From the NCBI RefSeq assembly GCF_040448695.1, contig NZ_CP159307.1, forward strand, positions 1,054,001 through 1,118,000: DNA of 64,000 nt, given 5' to 3'. Each line of letters opens with the position of its first letter. Position 1 is the first letter of the stretch. The notes under the pieces were generated by a model. That model worked only from the letters and a program-made list of their open reading frames with translations, was not told the DNA's origin and searched no databases. The translations under genes and the position numbers were made by a program. Positions 7,070-15,026 of this stretch are shown in pieces. Origin of the DNA: Dehalogenimonas sp. 4OHTPN (GTDB lineage: Bacteria > Chloroflexota > Dehalococcoidia > Dehalococcoidales > Dehalococcoidaceae).

Positions 7070-8944
7070 ATGGTAGCTGAAAAATCGGGGAAGCGCCTCA
7101 ATTCGGCATCTGAACTTGAGTTGCTCTGCGAGGAAATAAAGCGTTCCGTTTCCGCACGTACGCGGACGGTGACCATCTGTTGCGGCACGGGCTGTCTGGC
7201 CTATGGCGGCACAAAGGTGGCGCAGGCGTTCCGTGACGAGATAAAAAGTCGCGGTCTGGAGAGCGAAGTTGAAGTCAAGACCACCGGTTGCCACGGGTTC
7301 TGCGAACGTGGTCCGCTGGTGGTCATCCGCCCGGAAAATATCCTGTATCAGCGGGTAAAGCCTGCGGATATCCCGCAAGTCATTGACGAAACACTAATCA
7401 GCGGTCGAGTCATCGATCGCCTGCTGTATACTATTCCAGGCACCAAGGAGAAGGTGACCTATGAACACGACGTACCGTTTTATAAGAAACAGATGCGCCT
7501 AGTCTTCGGCGCCAACGGTTATATAGATCCTACAGTCATCGAGGACTACATCGGTTGCGGCGGCTATGCAGCGCTATCGAAAACCCTCTTCGAAATGAAG
7601 CCAGACGAGGTCGTCGACGAAGTGAAGAAGTCCGGCCTGCGCGGCCGCGGTGGTGGCGGTTTTGCTACCGGCGCCAAGTGGCAAAGCACCAGGGAAGCTC
7701 ACGGCGATCCGAAGTATGTCATCTGTAACTGCGACGAGGGAGACCCCGGTGCTTTTATGGACCGCTCGCTGATGGAAGGCAATCCCCACGCAATAATCGA
7801 GGGTATGGTCATCGCTGCTTATGCTATAGGCGCCCATCTAGGCTACATTTATATCCGCAATGAATACCCGGTAGCTGTCAAACATGCCGAGAAAGCAATA
7901 GCTCAGGCAGAAGCTATGGGCTTGTTAGGGGAGAATATCCTGGGATCGGGTTTCAGCTTCAGCGTCAAGATCAACCGTGGCGGCGGCGCCTTTGTTTGCG
8001 GCGAGTCGACCGCCTTGATGGCTTCTGTTGAAGGACGGGTCGGCGAGCCGCGGGCTAAATACATTCACACCTCCGAAAAAGGCTTGTGGGATCAGCCAAC
8101 GGTGTTAAATAATGTCGAAACATTGGCCAACGTACCGCTCATTATTAACCGCGGCGCACAATGGTATTCTTCAATCGGCACGGCCAACTCCAAAGGCACC
8201 AAGATTTTCTCACTGGTAGGTAAAGTCAACAACACCGGTCTCATCGAGGTGCCTATGGGTATCACTCTCGAAGAGATTGTATACGGCATCGGAGGCGGCA
8301 TACCCAAAAACAAGAAATTCAAGGCTATTCAAACTGGCGGTCCGTCAGGCGGCTGCCTGCCGGCTTCAAAACTGGACATGCCCGTCGATTTCGATGAATT
8401 GACCCGTGCAGGTTCAATGATGGGTTCCGGTGCGATGATCGTCATGGACGAAGATAATTGCATGGTGGATATCGCCAGGTACTTCCTATCATTTCTGGAG
8501 GGTGAGTCTTGCGGTAAGTGCGTTCCCTGCCGCGAAGGCCTTAAACGTATGCGCCAGATTCTGGACCGGATAATCTCCGGCCAAGGCCAGCCGGATGACA
8601 TTGAACTTCTGGAAAACCTCTCCGAGACACTCACTTGGGGAGCGCTGTGCGGCTTGGGCGGCGGCGCCGCCAACCCGATCATGTCGACTCTACGCTATTT
8701 CCGTGAAGAGTACGAGGCTCACATTATTGAAAAACGATGTCCGGCCGGAGTATGCAAACCACTGATAAGCTACAACATTATCAATGAGAAATGCCCCAAT
8801 TGCACGCTATGTATCAAAGCTTGCCCGGTCGGCGCAATTACCGGACAGGGTAAGAAGCTTCCTGTTATTCTGGACCAGGTCAAATGCACCAAATGTGGCG
8901 CTTGTTACGATGTTTGCCGCCTCGGCGCCGTGGAGGTTAGATAA
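7070..8944 (+). CDS. NuoF/HndC-like FMN-NAD(P)H-binding iron-sulfur subunit
   Basis: A 624-residue multidomain electron carrier with four parts. A thioredoxin-like [2Fe-2S] domain (about 20-115; CCGTGCLAYG, CHGFCERG) comes first. The NuoF flavin/nucleotide domain (about 150-420) contains RGRGGGGFATGAKW and CNCDEGDPGAFMDR. The [4Fe-4S] SLBB/NuoF C-terminal motif is SCGKCVPCREG. A C-terminal 2x[4Fe-4S] ferredoxin has CPNCTLCIKACP and CTKCGACYDVCR. This layout is the HndC/HydB type found in bifurcating hydrogenases and dehydrogenases. It starts directly after the NuoE-like stop. It most likely exchanges electrons between NAD(P)H and the iron-sulfur chain of the POR complex, which is inference from context. 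Confidence 0.92.
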   Translation: MVAEKSGKRLNSASELELLCEEIKRSVSARTRTVTICCGTGCLAYGGTKVAQAFRDEIKSRGLESEVEVKTTGCHGFCERGPLVVIRPENILYQRVKPADIPQVIDETLISGRVIDRLLYTIPGTKEKVTYEHDVPFYKKQMRLVFGANGYIDPTVIEDYIGCGGYAALSKTLFEMKPDEVVDEVKKSGLRGRGGGGFATGAKWQSTREAHGDPKYVICNCDEGDPGAFMDRSLMEGNPHAIIEGMVIAAYAIGAHLGYIYIRNEYPVAVKHAEKAIAQAEAMGLLGENILGSGFSFSVKINRGGGAFVCGESTALMASVEGRVGEPRAKYIHTSEKGLWDQPTVLNNVETLANVPLIINRGAQWYSSIGTANSKGTKIFSLVGKVNNTGLIEVPMGITLEEIVYGIGGGIPKNKKFKAIQTGGPSGGCLPASKLDMPVDFDELTRAGSMMGSGAMIVMDEDNCMVDIARYFLSFLEGESCGKCVPCREGLKRMRQILDRIISGQGQPDDIELLENLSETLTWGALCGLGGGAANPIMSTLRYFREEYEAHIIEKRCPAGVCKPLISYNIINEKCPNCTLCIKACPVGAITGQGKKLPVILDQVKCTKCGACYDVCRLGAVEVR

Positions 8945-8947
8945 CTA

Positions 8948-9688
8948 ATGGCGATTAAACTAACCATCAACGGTCGGGAGTTCCAAGCTGAACCGTGTGA
9001 TACAGTGCTTACCGTAGCTAAGGCAGCCGGGGTTTATATTCCTACACTTTGTCACAGTGAAGCCGTCTCAGATTACGGAGCCTGCCGTATGTGTTTGGTA
9101 GAGGTAGAACGGCGGGGGCGTAAGCGTTTGGTGACGGCCTGCCTGTATCCTGTTGAAGAAGGACTTAAGGTAACCACTGACTCTGAAAAGGCCCTTCGAG
9201 TCCGCAGGACGGTTATAGAACTGCTGCTGGCCAGGTGCCCGGGATCCGCTGCGGTAAAAGAGATGGCAGCAGCTTTAGGTGTCACCGAGTCGCGTTTCAG
9301 CATCGCCGATGAAAACAGCAAAAGTGATGCCTGCGTTTTGTGCGGGTTGTGCACTAGGGTATGCGCCGAAGTGGTCGGCGCTTCAGCTATTAGCTTAGTC
9401 AACCGTGGAACTGAACGCGAGGTCGCTTTACCTTTCTATAACGAAGCCGGCGACTGTATTGCCTGCGGTTCTTGCGCTTATATCTGCCCAACTGGAGCTA
9501 TCAGTCTGGTGGACAGCGGAAATAAGCGGATTATTTCATGGCCTCAGGGCACGGTTGACTTTGCAATGAAGGCGTGCCTCAACTGCGGAACCAATTATGC
9601 CCCGGTGCGTCAAGTGGAATTCATGGCTCGAAAGTCGGGATTGTCGCCAAGCGAGTTTGATTACTGCCCGGACTGCAGGAAACTGTGA
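8948..9688 (+). CDS. NuoG-like iron-sulfur subunit without hydrogenase or molybdopterin domain
   Basis: A 246-residue protein. The N-terminal [2Fe-2S] plant-type domain has Cys in CHSEAVSDYGACRMC and VTAC. Two [4Fe-4S] motifs, CVLCGLCTRVCA and CIACGSCAYICP, follow. The C-terminus has a CxxC pair (CLNCG) and CPDC resembling a zinc ribbon. The His-Cys cluster motif usual between these domains is replaced by LLLARCPGSAAV. No H-cluster domain as in HndD and no molybdopterin domain as in NuoG is present, and the next features are a tRNA and a terminator, so nothing is simply split off. It may wire the NuoF-like flavin subunit to POR. Confidence 0.88.
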   Translation: MAIKLTINGREFQAEPCDTVLTVAKAAGVYIPTLCHSEAVSDYGACRMCLVEVERRGRKRLVTACLYPVEEGLKVTTDSEKALRVRRTVIELLLARCPGSAAVKEMAAALGVTESRFSIADENSKSDACVLCGLCTRVCAEVVGASAISLVNRGTEREVALPFYNEAGDCIACGSCAYICPTGAISLVDSGNKRIISWPQGTVDFAMKACLNCGTNYAPVRQVEFMARKSGLSPSEFDYCPDCRKL

Positions 9689-9717
9689 TTGACTGTTCTC
9701 CGCAAGAATAATATACT
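9689..9717 (+). promoter_or_regulatory. Promoter of tRNA-Pro
   Basis: TTGACT, an exact 17-base spacer and TATACT lie ten bases before the tRNA. The -35 box begins at the base after the stop codon of the NuoG-like gene, so the tRNA has its own promoter. Confidence 0.75.
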
Positions 9718-9726
9718 CGCCGTTCA

Positions 9727-9802
9727 CGGGGTGTAGCGCAGCTGGTAGCGCGCAGCGTTTGGGACGCTGAGGTCGGAGGTTCGAAACCTCTCACCCCGAC
9801 CA
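9727..9802 (+). tRNA. tRNA-Pro (TGG anticodon), CCA encoded
   Basis: A 76-nt cloverleaf. The acceptor stem is CGGGGTG/CACCCCG, the D-arm GCGC/GCGC type, the anticodon stem CAGCG/CGCTG with loop TTTGGGA, and the T-arm GGAGG/CCTCT-like around TTCGAAA. The discriminator A is followed by an encoded CCA at 9800-9802, unlike the tRNA-Arg and tRNA-Lys in this window. Confidence 0.95.
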
Positions 9803-9829
9803 GTGATTGTTCTCCTGCGGTTAGGTTTA

Positions 9830-9862
9830 AAATCCCGTAGGCATTTCGCCTACGGGATTTTT
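9830..9862 (+). terminator. Rho-independent terminator after tRNA-Pro
   Basis: A perfect 12-bp stem, AATCCCGTAGGC / GCCTACGGGATT, has a five-base loop (ATTTC) and is followed by T residues. It ends the tRNA-Pro transcript and any read-through from the por operon. Confidence 0.9.
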
Positions 9863-9875
9863 ATAACTCTTTGAT

Positions 9876-9904
9876 TTGACATAAACATATGTCTGTCGGA
9901 CAAT
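9876..9904 (+). promoter_or_regulatory. Promoter placed so that the mRNA would start at the oxidoreductase ATG
   Basis: TTGACA, 17 bases and GACAAT end six bases before the ATG at 9911. That would give a leaderless transcript. A TATAGT just before the ATG is an alternative -10 but has poor -35 spacing. Confidence 0.45.
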
Positions 9905-9910
9905 TATAGT

Positions 9911-10591
9911 ATGAAAAGTAGTCATACAATTGTGAAAACTTTGATATCGGCTACTGCCGCTATAGCAGTAATGCTGTTATCGTGGCAAGTTTATCAGAGG
10001 TATCAACCGGTGAGTCTTGACGGGGTCGAAATCAGAGAGTATCAAGGAGAGATGCTTTCCTCAGTCGCTAAAGATTTTCGTGAAAACTCAATAAAAGGTC
10101 CCCAGTTCATCGAACGCGAATCATACCGATTGGAAGTTTCCGGGCTGGTGAATAACCCCTTGAGTTTAAGTTATAGCCAACTGTCAGAAGGCTTTCAAGA
10201 TTACCAAAAAGTGGTGACCCTATATTGCGTCGGGGGTTGGGATGCGAAGATCCTGTGGCAGGGTTTGAAGGTTGAAGACCTGTTCATCCAGGCTGGACTC
10301 AATCTAAAAGCCAATACGGTGATCTTCCACGCGGCAGACGGGTACACGACATCATTTCCCATTGAATACCTCATTGAAAACAAAATATTGCTCGCCTATA
10401 AGATGAACGGGGTAACCATACCACCGGAGCGAGGATTCCCTTTGATATTAGTGGCGGAAAGTAAATGGGGATACAAATGGATCAAGTGGATAACCAAAAT
10501 TGAATTGTCGGACGACATCAACTACCAGGGCTACTGGGAAAGCCGCGGCTATTCCGATTCAGGAGATTTAGATGATGACTTCTTCAAATAA
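9911..10591 (+). CDS. Membrane-anchored molybdopterin-dependent oxidoreductase (sulfite oxidase/YedY superfamily)
   Basis: A 226-residue protein with one hydrophobic N-terminal segment (about residues 8-26) and one oxidoreductase molybdopterin-binding domain (about 65-215). The candidate molybdenum-ligating cysteine is Cys106 in TLYCVGGW, followed by GYTTSFP and RGFPLIL family motifs. The substrate is unknown. No twin-arginine motif precedes the hydrophobic segment, although folded Mo enzymes outside the cell normally use Tat. No haem partner gene lies next to it. There is no ribosome-binding site at the ATG, which fits the proposed leaderless start. Confidence 0.82.
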   Translation: MKSSHTIVKTLISATAAIAVMLLSWQVYQRYQPVSLDGVEIREYQGEMLSSVAKDFRENSIKGPQFIERESYRLEVSGLVNNPLSLSYSQLSEGFQDYQKVVTLYCVGGWDAKILWQGLKVEDLFIQAGLNLKANTVIFHAADGYTTSFPIEYLIENKILLAYKMNGVTIPPERGFPLILVAESKWGYKWIKWITKIELSDDINYQGYWESRGYSDSGDLDDDFFK

Positions 10592-10644
10592 TGGTTTGAC
10601 TTTGTTTCAGCCGTCGGGCGACAATAAGATTCAAGGAGGCTTCA

Positions 10645-10950
10645 ATGGGATCAAAAACTGTAACGCTTAAAGTTAATGGCACCGACGTCACCCTTTCCTT
10701 TTTTGTCCAGACATACTTCGACCGTGTTTTGGATGGGATGGCTACAGCCCTGGAGAGCACCTGCAAGGTAGAAACGATGATATTAAACGCTAAAGATAAC
10801 CGGGTAGCTTTGGTGATCAACGGAGCTTCGGTACGCTTGAATGAGTTCGTTGAGTGTATTATTTTCAATACCGTCCAGGGGATGGTAAGCAGTTTGCGAG
10901 GGGTTACACACATAGAGAATTTTGTGATTGCCATTGGTCCTGAGAAATAA
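10645..10950 (+). CDS. Conserved-looking small protein of unknown function
   Basis: A 101-residue acidic/neutral soluble protein with no recognisable domain. It begins at ATG with a strong AAGGAGG seven bases upstream. The sequence alternates beta-like segments (KTVTLKVNGTDVTLSFFV; NRVALVINGASVRL) with helices, so a small alpha-beta fold is likely. The repeated V-NG-[AT]-V-L pattern suggests two similar halves. It sits between the Mo oxidoreductase and the PAC2 genes on the same strand. I do not recognise the family. Confidence 0.7.
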   Translation: MGSKTVTLKVNGTDVTLSFFVQTYFDRVLDGMATALESTCKVETMILNAKDNRVALVINGASVRLNEFVECIIFNTVQGMVSSLRGVTHIENFVIAIGPEK

Positions 10951-10995
10951 ATCCTAACTTATTTTCTGAGCTATTTTTATCTCTAGGATGTCGGC

Positions 10996-11916
10996 GTGAA
11001 TTATCGTTTAATTGAGATACCCCAGCTTAATGAACCGGATCTGATCGTAGGTTGGCCGGGAATAGGTAGCGTAGGAATACTGGCGGTCGATACCCTGCGG
11101 CGCCAGCTTGAGGCTGATTACGCTGGTGAAATTGAACCTGAGCCGTTTTTCTATCCCAACGGAGTGGTTATTAAAAACGGTGTCCTTGAAGAATTGAATT
11201 TTCCTTCAAGCCGGTTCTATTACAAACGGCAGCCGCAGTGCGATTTGGTTATGTTTATCGGGGAAGAACAACCGGCGGAAACAGGTTCAACCTACGCGTC
11301 CGGCGGTAAAGCGTTCATGATGGCTAACCTGGTTGTTGATGTGGCTCAAAAACTGGGTTGCCGCCGTATCTTTTCCTCTGGCGCTGCTGTCTCGGCTATT
11401 CACCATAATTACACTCCTGGGGTTTGGGCGGTGGCAACCGAAAAAACCTTACTTGCAGAGATCGAATTAAAGCGGGCAGGTTCTTACCTGAGCGCACATC
11501 AAGGAAGGGGAACACAAGCCACTATCACCGGCCTCAACGGTTTGCTAATCGGCGTCGCCGCCAGGCGGGGCATCCCGGGGGCTTGTCTAATGGGTGAAGT
11601 GCCTGATTACCTTGCCCGGGCACCATTGCCGTACCCATCAGCTTCGCGTTCTGTTTTGGAAATATTATCCCGTTTATATGGTCTGCAATTAGATTATAAC
11701 GACCTGGAAGAAATGCGCCGGCAGACCTTCGAGATGGCGGAACAATTTTTCGATCAGTTTCCTGATGAAATTAAAGCGAAGATATCCCAACGGGCTCAAG
11801 CCAGGGTTGAAGCCGAGGGGGGCGAGGCGATAACTGAGGACGATAAACGATGGATGGCGGAACACATCGAAGAATTGTTTCGTAGCGGCCGAAATAATGA
11901 TGACCGGGCAGCTTAA
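10996..11916 (+). CDS. PAC2 family protein (first of a tandem pair)
   Basis: A 306-residue member of the PAC2 family, named for eukaryotic proteasome assembly chaperone 2 and present in archaea and several bacterial phyla. Family features visible are the N-terminal LIVGWPGIGSVG, the GEEQP strand, the SGAAVSAIHHN region and a C-terminal helical tail (about 235-300). The start is GTG at 10996. Its end overlaps the second PAC2 gene by 20 bases, so they are coupled and may form a heterodimer. The function in bacteria is not established, and no proteasome genes occur in this window. Confidence 0.82.
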   Translation: MNYRLIEIPQLNEPDLIVGWPGIGSVGILAVDTLRRQLEADYAGEIEPEPFFYPNGVVIKNGVLEELNFPSSRFYYKRQPQCDLVMFIGEEQPAETGSTYASGGKAFMMANLVVDVAQKLGCRRIFSSGAAVSAIHHNYTPGVWAVATEKTLLAEIELKRAGSYLSAHQGRGTQATITGLNGLLIGVAARRGIPGACLMGEVPDYLARAPLPYPSASRSVLEILSRLYGLQLDYNDLEEMRRQTFEMAEQFFDQFPDEIKAKISQRAQARVEAEGGEAITEDDKRWMAEHIEELFRSGRNNDDRAA

Positions 11917-12715
11917 GTATCTGTCTGAAACCCGGCTAGACAGGCCCGCTATGGTGGTCGGGTGGCACGGTGACGCCGGTATGACGGGAGATCGCGTGAT
12001 TGCATTGTTAAACCAGACTTTCAAAATGAAACCGCTGGCCGAGATTGAGCCGGTCGGCTTTTTTCAACTTTCCGGGGTCGAAGTCGCCAGCGACCTTGCC
12101 AAGCTGCCAGATTCGAGTTTCAGCTATTCCAAGGAGGTCCCGTTAATCGCTTTTATCTCAGATATTCCAGCTTATGAAGTCCATCAGTTTCTGGAACGAG
12201 TGTTAGATCTGGCAGCAAAACACGAGGTCAGTCACATGATCATTATTGGGGCCTTGCCTGTGATGGCTTCGCACAATACACCGAGCACCTTAATGGCCAA
12301 TCTCTCAACACCTCTGCTCCGAGACTGGCTTTCCGGGGAAGGTGTAAAAGCGGATATGGACTATATATCGCCGCCGGGCCAAAAGCCGGCGATAGGGACC
12401 TATCTGACCTGGGAAGCACGCCAGCATGGTGTCGAAGCCGTCTCACTATGGTCGCCAGTGCCGTTTTACCTGGCTCCTCTGACCGATGAAACAGGTGCCG
12501 CCAGGATACTATCATTCTTGCGCCATAAACTTGCATTGCCTGTGAATACCCAGGAGGCTGAAGATTCCGCCAGGCGCCAGCGGGAAAAAATTGCCGGGCT
12601 TAGAGCCTCGGAGCCCGAGGTGGATAAATCCCTGTCGATGCTTGAATCAAACCTCAGCCTTACGGAATACGAAGCTGGAGCCTTGGCGGCGTCCGTAAGG
12701 CAGGCCTTAAGCTAA
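11897..12715 (+). CDS. PAC2 family protein (second of a tandem pair)
   Basis: A 272-residue PAC2 protein, divergent from its neighbour but sharing the same opening (PAMVVGWHGDAG) and a central IIIGALPVMASHNTPS. The C-terminal third is predicted helical and rich in Glu/Arg. The ATG lies inside the end of the first PAC2 gene. Its TAA stop overlaps the TAG of the convergent gene at 12712. Two unlike PAC2 subunits side by side recall the PAC1-PAC2 heterodimer of eukaryotes, which is only an analogy here. Confidence 0.8.
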   Translation: MMTGQLKYLSETRLDRPAMVVGWHGDAGMTGDRVIALLNQTFKMKPLAEIEPVGFFQLSGVEVASDLAKLPDSSFSYSKEVPLIAFISDIPAYEVHQFLERVLDLAAKHEVSHMIIIGALPVMASHNTPSTLMANLSTPLLRDWLSGEGVKADMDYISPPGQKPAIGTYLTWEARQHGVEAVSLWSPVPFYLAPLTDETGAARILSFLRHKLALPVNTQEAEDSARRQREKIAGLRASEPEVDKSLSMLESNLSLTEYEAGALAASVRQALS

Positions 12716-13407
12716 TTACCGGTTACGTCAGACGCCGGAGTTCCATCCAATGTTGAGTCATCTGCCGAGGTTTCCGGTTCAATTTCTCGATCTTTGAGTT
12801 CCATGGGATGATTCCGCAGATAACGATTGATTTCATCGAGGGACGGGGGGGATACACTAAAAACCTCAATACTCGAGGGGTATTGTATGGGGTAGCCTTC
12901 TCTTAAGAAAAGTACCCCGGTTTCGTCAGGCTTGATTGTTTCGTTTATCCTGGTGACCATGAAATCGTAACGCTTTTTCATCGCTGACCTGTAATTCTCA
13001 GTCACCATTCTGGCTACCTTGGTGCTGGCGAAACCCATCATGATAAACCGTTCCCAATCAAGAGTTTCCGAGACTAATTCCCGGTCTTCCAAGTGAGCAA
13101 CAACAGCCCCTGAGTTAACCAGGGAAACAACAATGGAGTGACTTTTGGGAGTATACTTTTCGAGGTGGGCGATTGCGGCATCGCCCGAATGATCGGCGCC
13201 TTCGTGGAAAACATATTTTACCGGTCCGATCCGACTGGATAAATTCCGCAATTGTTCACTTACCTCTTCCCAATAGCGGTTGAACAGTGCTGTATATTCT
13301 GCGGCAGCCTCGGACCACTCAAAAATTAAAGGCACTACACAAAGTTTGCGTTTACCTTTGAATGACACGGCTTCAGGGCGCTCAATTCTTCCGATTTCCT
13401 CGCTCAT
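12712..13407 (-). CDS. Unrecognised conserved-looking protein, 231 residues
   Basis: A soluble protein with no domain I can name. ATG 13407 has AAGGA seven bases upstream, and codon use resembles the neighbours, so it is a real gene. The body (about 20-195) mixes strands and helices, including LCVVPLIFEWSEAA, KYVFHEGADHSG and SIVVSLVNSGAVVAHLEDREL. The last 35 residues are acidic and disordered (EPETSADDSTLDG). His69/Asp72/His73-like residues could bind metal, but that is speculation. It lies between the PAC2 pair and a ferritin-like gene. Confidence 0.65.
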   Translation of the reverse strand: MSEEIGRIERPEAVSFKGKRKLCVVPLIFEWSEAAAEYTALFNRYWEEVSEQLRNLSSRIGPVKYVFHEGADHSGDAAIAHLEKYTPKSHSIVVSLVNSGAVVAHLEDRELVSETLDWERFIMMGFASTKVARMVTENYRSAMKKRYDFMVTRINETIKPDETGVLFLREGYPIQYPSSIEVFSVSPPSLDEINRYLRNHPMELKDREIEPETSADDSTLDGTPASDVTGN

Positions 13408-13476
13408 CTTAAGTCCTTATTTAATATATTTTGGCTCAGGTTAAAGCAGAACAGGCCGGAGACGCCGATCCAATAG

Positions 13477-13932
13477 TTAGTTTTCAGTATAAAAGAGGCG
13501 CTCGTAGAGAAGCTCAAGGCGCGCTTTGTGGGCTAATTCTTGCCAGGCTAAAGCCTGGCACAAATTTTTCAGAGCTTCAGACCCGAATAGACCCATCAAG
13601 CTGGTATAAAAAGCCACGGAGGTTCCTTCTTGGCGGATGGCGAAAAGCAACGTTTCTCCAAGGTCGGCGCCGGGCAGTTCGTCCGGAGCTTTAAGGTGTT
13701 CGGTCGTTTTCAAGCCTTGTACCAACCCAGAAAATCTCGAACTCTTCGTAATTTGATCTAGTTTCAGGTTTTTAACCATGGCCAGATGTACGTCTTCCTC
13801 ATCAGCTAATTCACGGAGTAGGGCGGCTACAGCCGGATCGGAGGTTGTTTCAGCTGCTCTGCGGTAGGTTGCCGAGGAGGAGACTTCTTTGAACATAGCA
13901 GTTTCTAAGATCTCTGTGATTTCGTCGTTCAT
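13477..13932 (-). CDS. Ferritin-like / rubrerythrin-type diiron protein
   Basis: A 151-residue four-helix protein. Diiron ligand patterns are visible as an early Glu (FKEVSSSATY, about residue 16), EEDVHLAMV (about 46-54) and, in the second half, RQEGTSVAFY and QELAHKARLE. No rubredoxin domain is attached. Such proteins in anaerobes usually reduce peroxide or store iron. ATG 13932 has GAGG five bases upstream. It is divergent from the UspA gene, fitting a small stress-response neighbourhood. Confidence 0.75.
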   Translation of the reverse strand: MNDEITEILETAMFKEVSSSATYRRAAETTSDPAVAALLRELADEEDVHLAMVKNLKLDQITKSSRFSGLVQGLKTTEHLKAPDELPGADLGETLLFAIRQEGTSVAFYTSLMGLFGSEALKNLCQALAWQELAHKARLELLYERLFYTEN

Positions 13933-14006
13933 TGCACCTCGAATGTAGAATTAGATATTTCTAAACTACCTAATTCTAGGATCCAGTTTTTAAAGTGTCA
14001 ATTTAA

Positions 14007-14035
14007 TTGGCCTGTGGCATTGATTCAGCTATAAT
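14007..14035 (+). promoter_or_regulatory. Promoter of the tandem UspA gene
   Basis: TTGGCC, 17 bases and TATAAT lie 25 bases before ATG 14061, which has GGAG as ribosome-binding site. The longer in-frame ORF starting at 14007 would begin inside the -35 box and is therefore excluded. Confidence 0.65.
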
Positions 14036-14060
14036 TACCACGAAATATCGGAGATACGAG

Positions 14061-14930
14061 ATGACTTATTCCAAGATACTAATTCCACTTGATGGTTCTG
14101 AAACGGCTGAGTTGGCATTGCCCTACGCCAAGATGCTCGCTGAAAAAACGACCACTTTAGTATTGTTTAGCGTTTGCCCGGAAGATGAACTCCGTTTATG
14201 CCGCCTGAATAGCGCCTACCTCGGGATCCAGGCAGGGGTGTTGGCACAACAGGGTTTCAAGGCTATAAGCTATACCGAACCGGGCGATCTTGCGGAAAAG
14301 ATCAAAGACTATGTCGCTAACGAGCATGTTGATTTGATCACCGTTTGCCGGCAGGGTTATTCAGATTTGAGTCGGGAAGAGAAGGTTCTGCATAACCTGG
14401 TTTCCGAAAACTGTTCACTGATCTTGATAAAACCTGGAAGCCACAAACCTCGCATTTCCAAGATACTCCTGCCGTTGGATGGGTCCATTGCGTCAGAGAA
14501 TGTAGTACCCCACGTGATTAGACTCGCAAAGACGGCAAAGGCAGAAGTTGAGTTGCTTTCAGTGAACGCTTATCCGGAAATACCTTCAGACCGTCCGCCG
14601 TCGGCTAAGCCGAGTTGGGAAGAATACGCCTTGATCTTGATGAGAGAGGTGCGTGAACAGGCTTTCGCGTATCTCGAGCGAATCGCTAAAGACTTTCTGG
14701 CCGCAGGAATCAACGTAAAAACCAATGTCGTCTTTGGAGGCGTCGCAGACGGCATAGTGAGAGCTGCTGAAGATACACGCGCCGACGTTATCGCGATGGC
14801 AACACACGCCCGCAGCGGTCTTGATCGTTGGGTTTTCGGGAGCATCGCCGCAGCAGTCAGTTCGGAAACTAAGCTGCCAATGCTGTTGGTACGCGGCAGC
14901 GAACGATCAATCTCAGCTGCCAGCCGGTAG
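14061..14930 (+). CDS. Universal stress protein with two UspA domains
   Basis: A 289-residue tandem UspA protein. Domain 1 (about 1-135) begins YSKILIPLDGSETAELAL but has lost a clear ATP-binding G-x2-G-x9-GS motif. Domain 2 (about 140-285) begins ISKILLPLDGSIASENVV and keeps MATHARSGLDRWVFGSIA, which matches the ATP-binding signature. One nucleotide site per chain is therefore likely. The start at 14061 follows GGAG at a normal distance and a promoter at 14007-14035. Confidence 0.9.
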   Translation: MTYSKILIPLDGSETAELALPYAKMLAEKTTTLVLFSVCPEDELRLCRLNSAYLGIQAGVLAQQGFKAISYTEPGDLAEKIKDYVANEHVDLITVCRQGYSDLSREEKVLHNLVSENCSLILIKPGSHKPRISKILLPLDGSIASENVVPHVIRLAKTAKAEVELLSVNAYPEIPSDRPPSAKPSWEEYALILMREVREQAFAYLERIAKDFLAAGINVKTNVVFGGVADGIVRAAEDTRADVIAMATHARSGLDRWVFGSIAAAVSSETKLPMLLVRGSERSISAASR

Positions 14931-15026
14931 GCTTTCGTAAACAGCAGAAGAAACACGTTTTAGATTTCTATGCCGGAAATAGCATTGAATTCGCCCTCTA
15001 TCGTTGAGACTTCCAAGAATAATTGA

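Noticed and set aside
8948-9688. Iron-only hydrogenase catalytic subunit
   Set aside because: The gene ends after the ferredoxin-like part. No H-cluster motifs are present, and a tRNA and terminator follow, so it is not a truncated hydrogenase continuing downstream.
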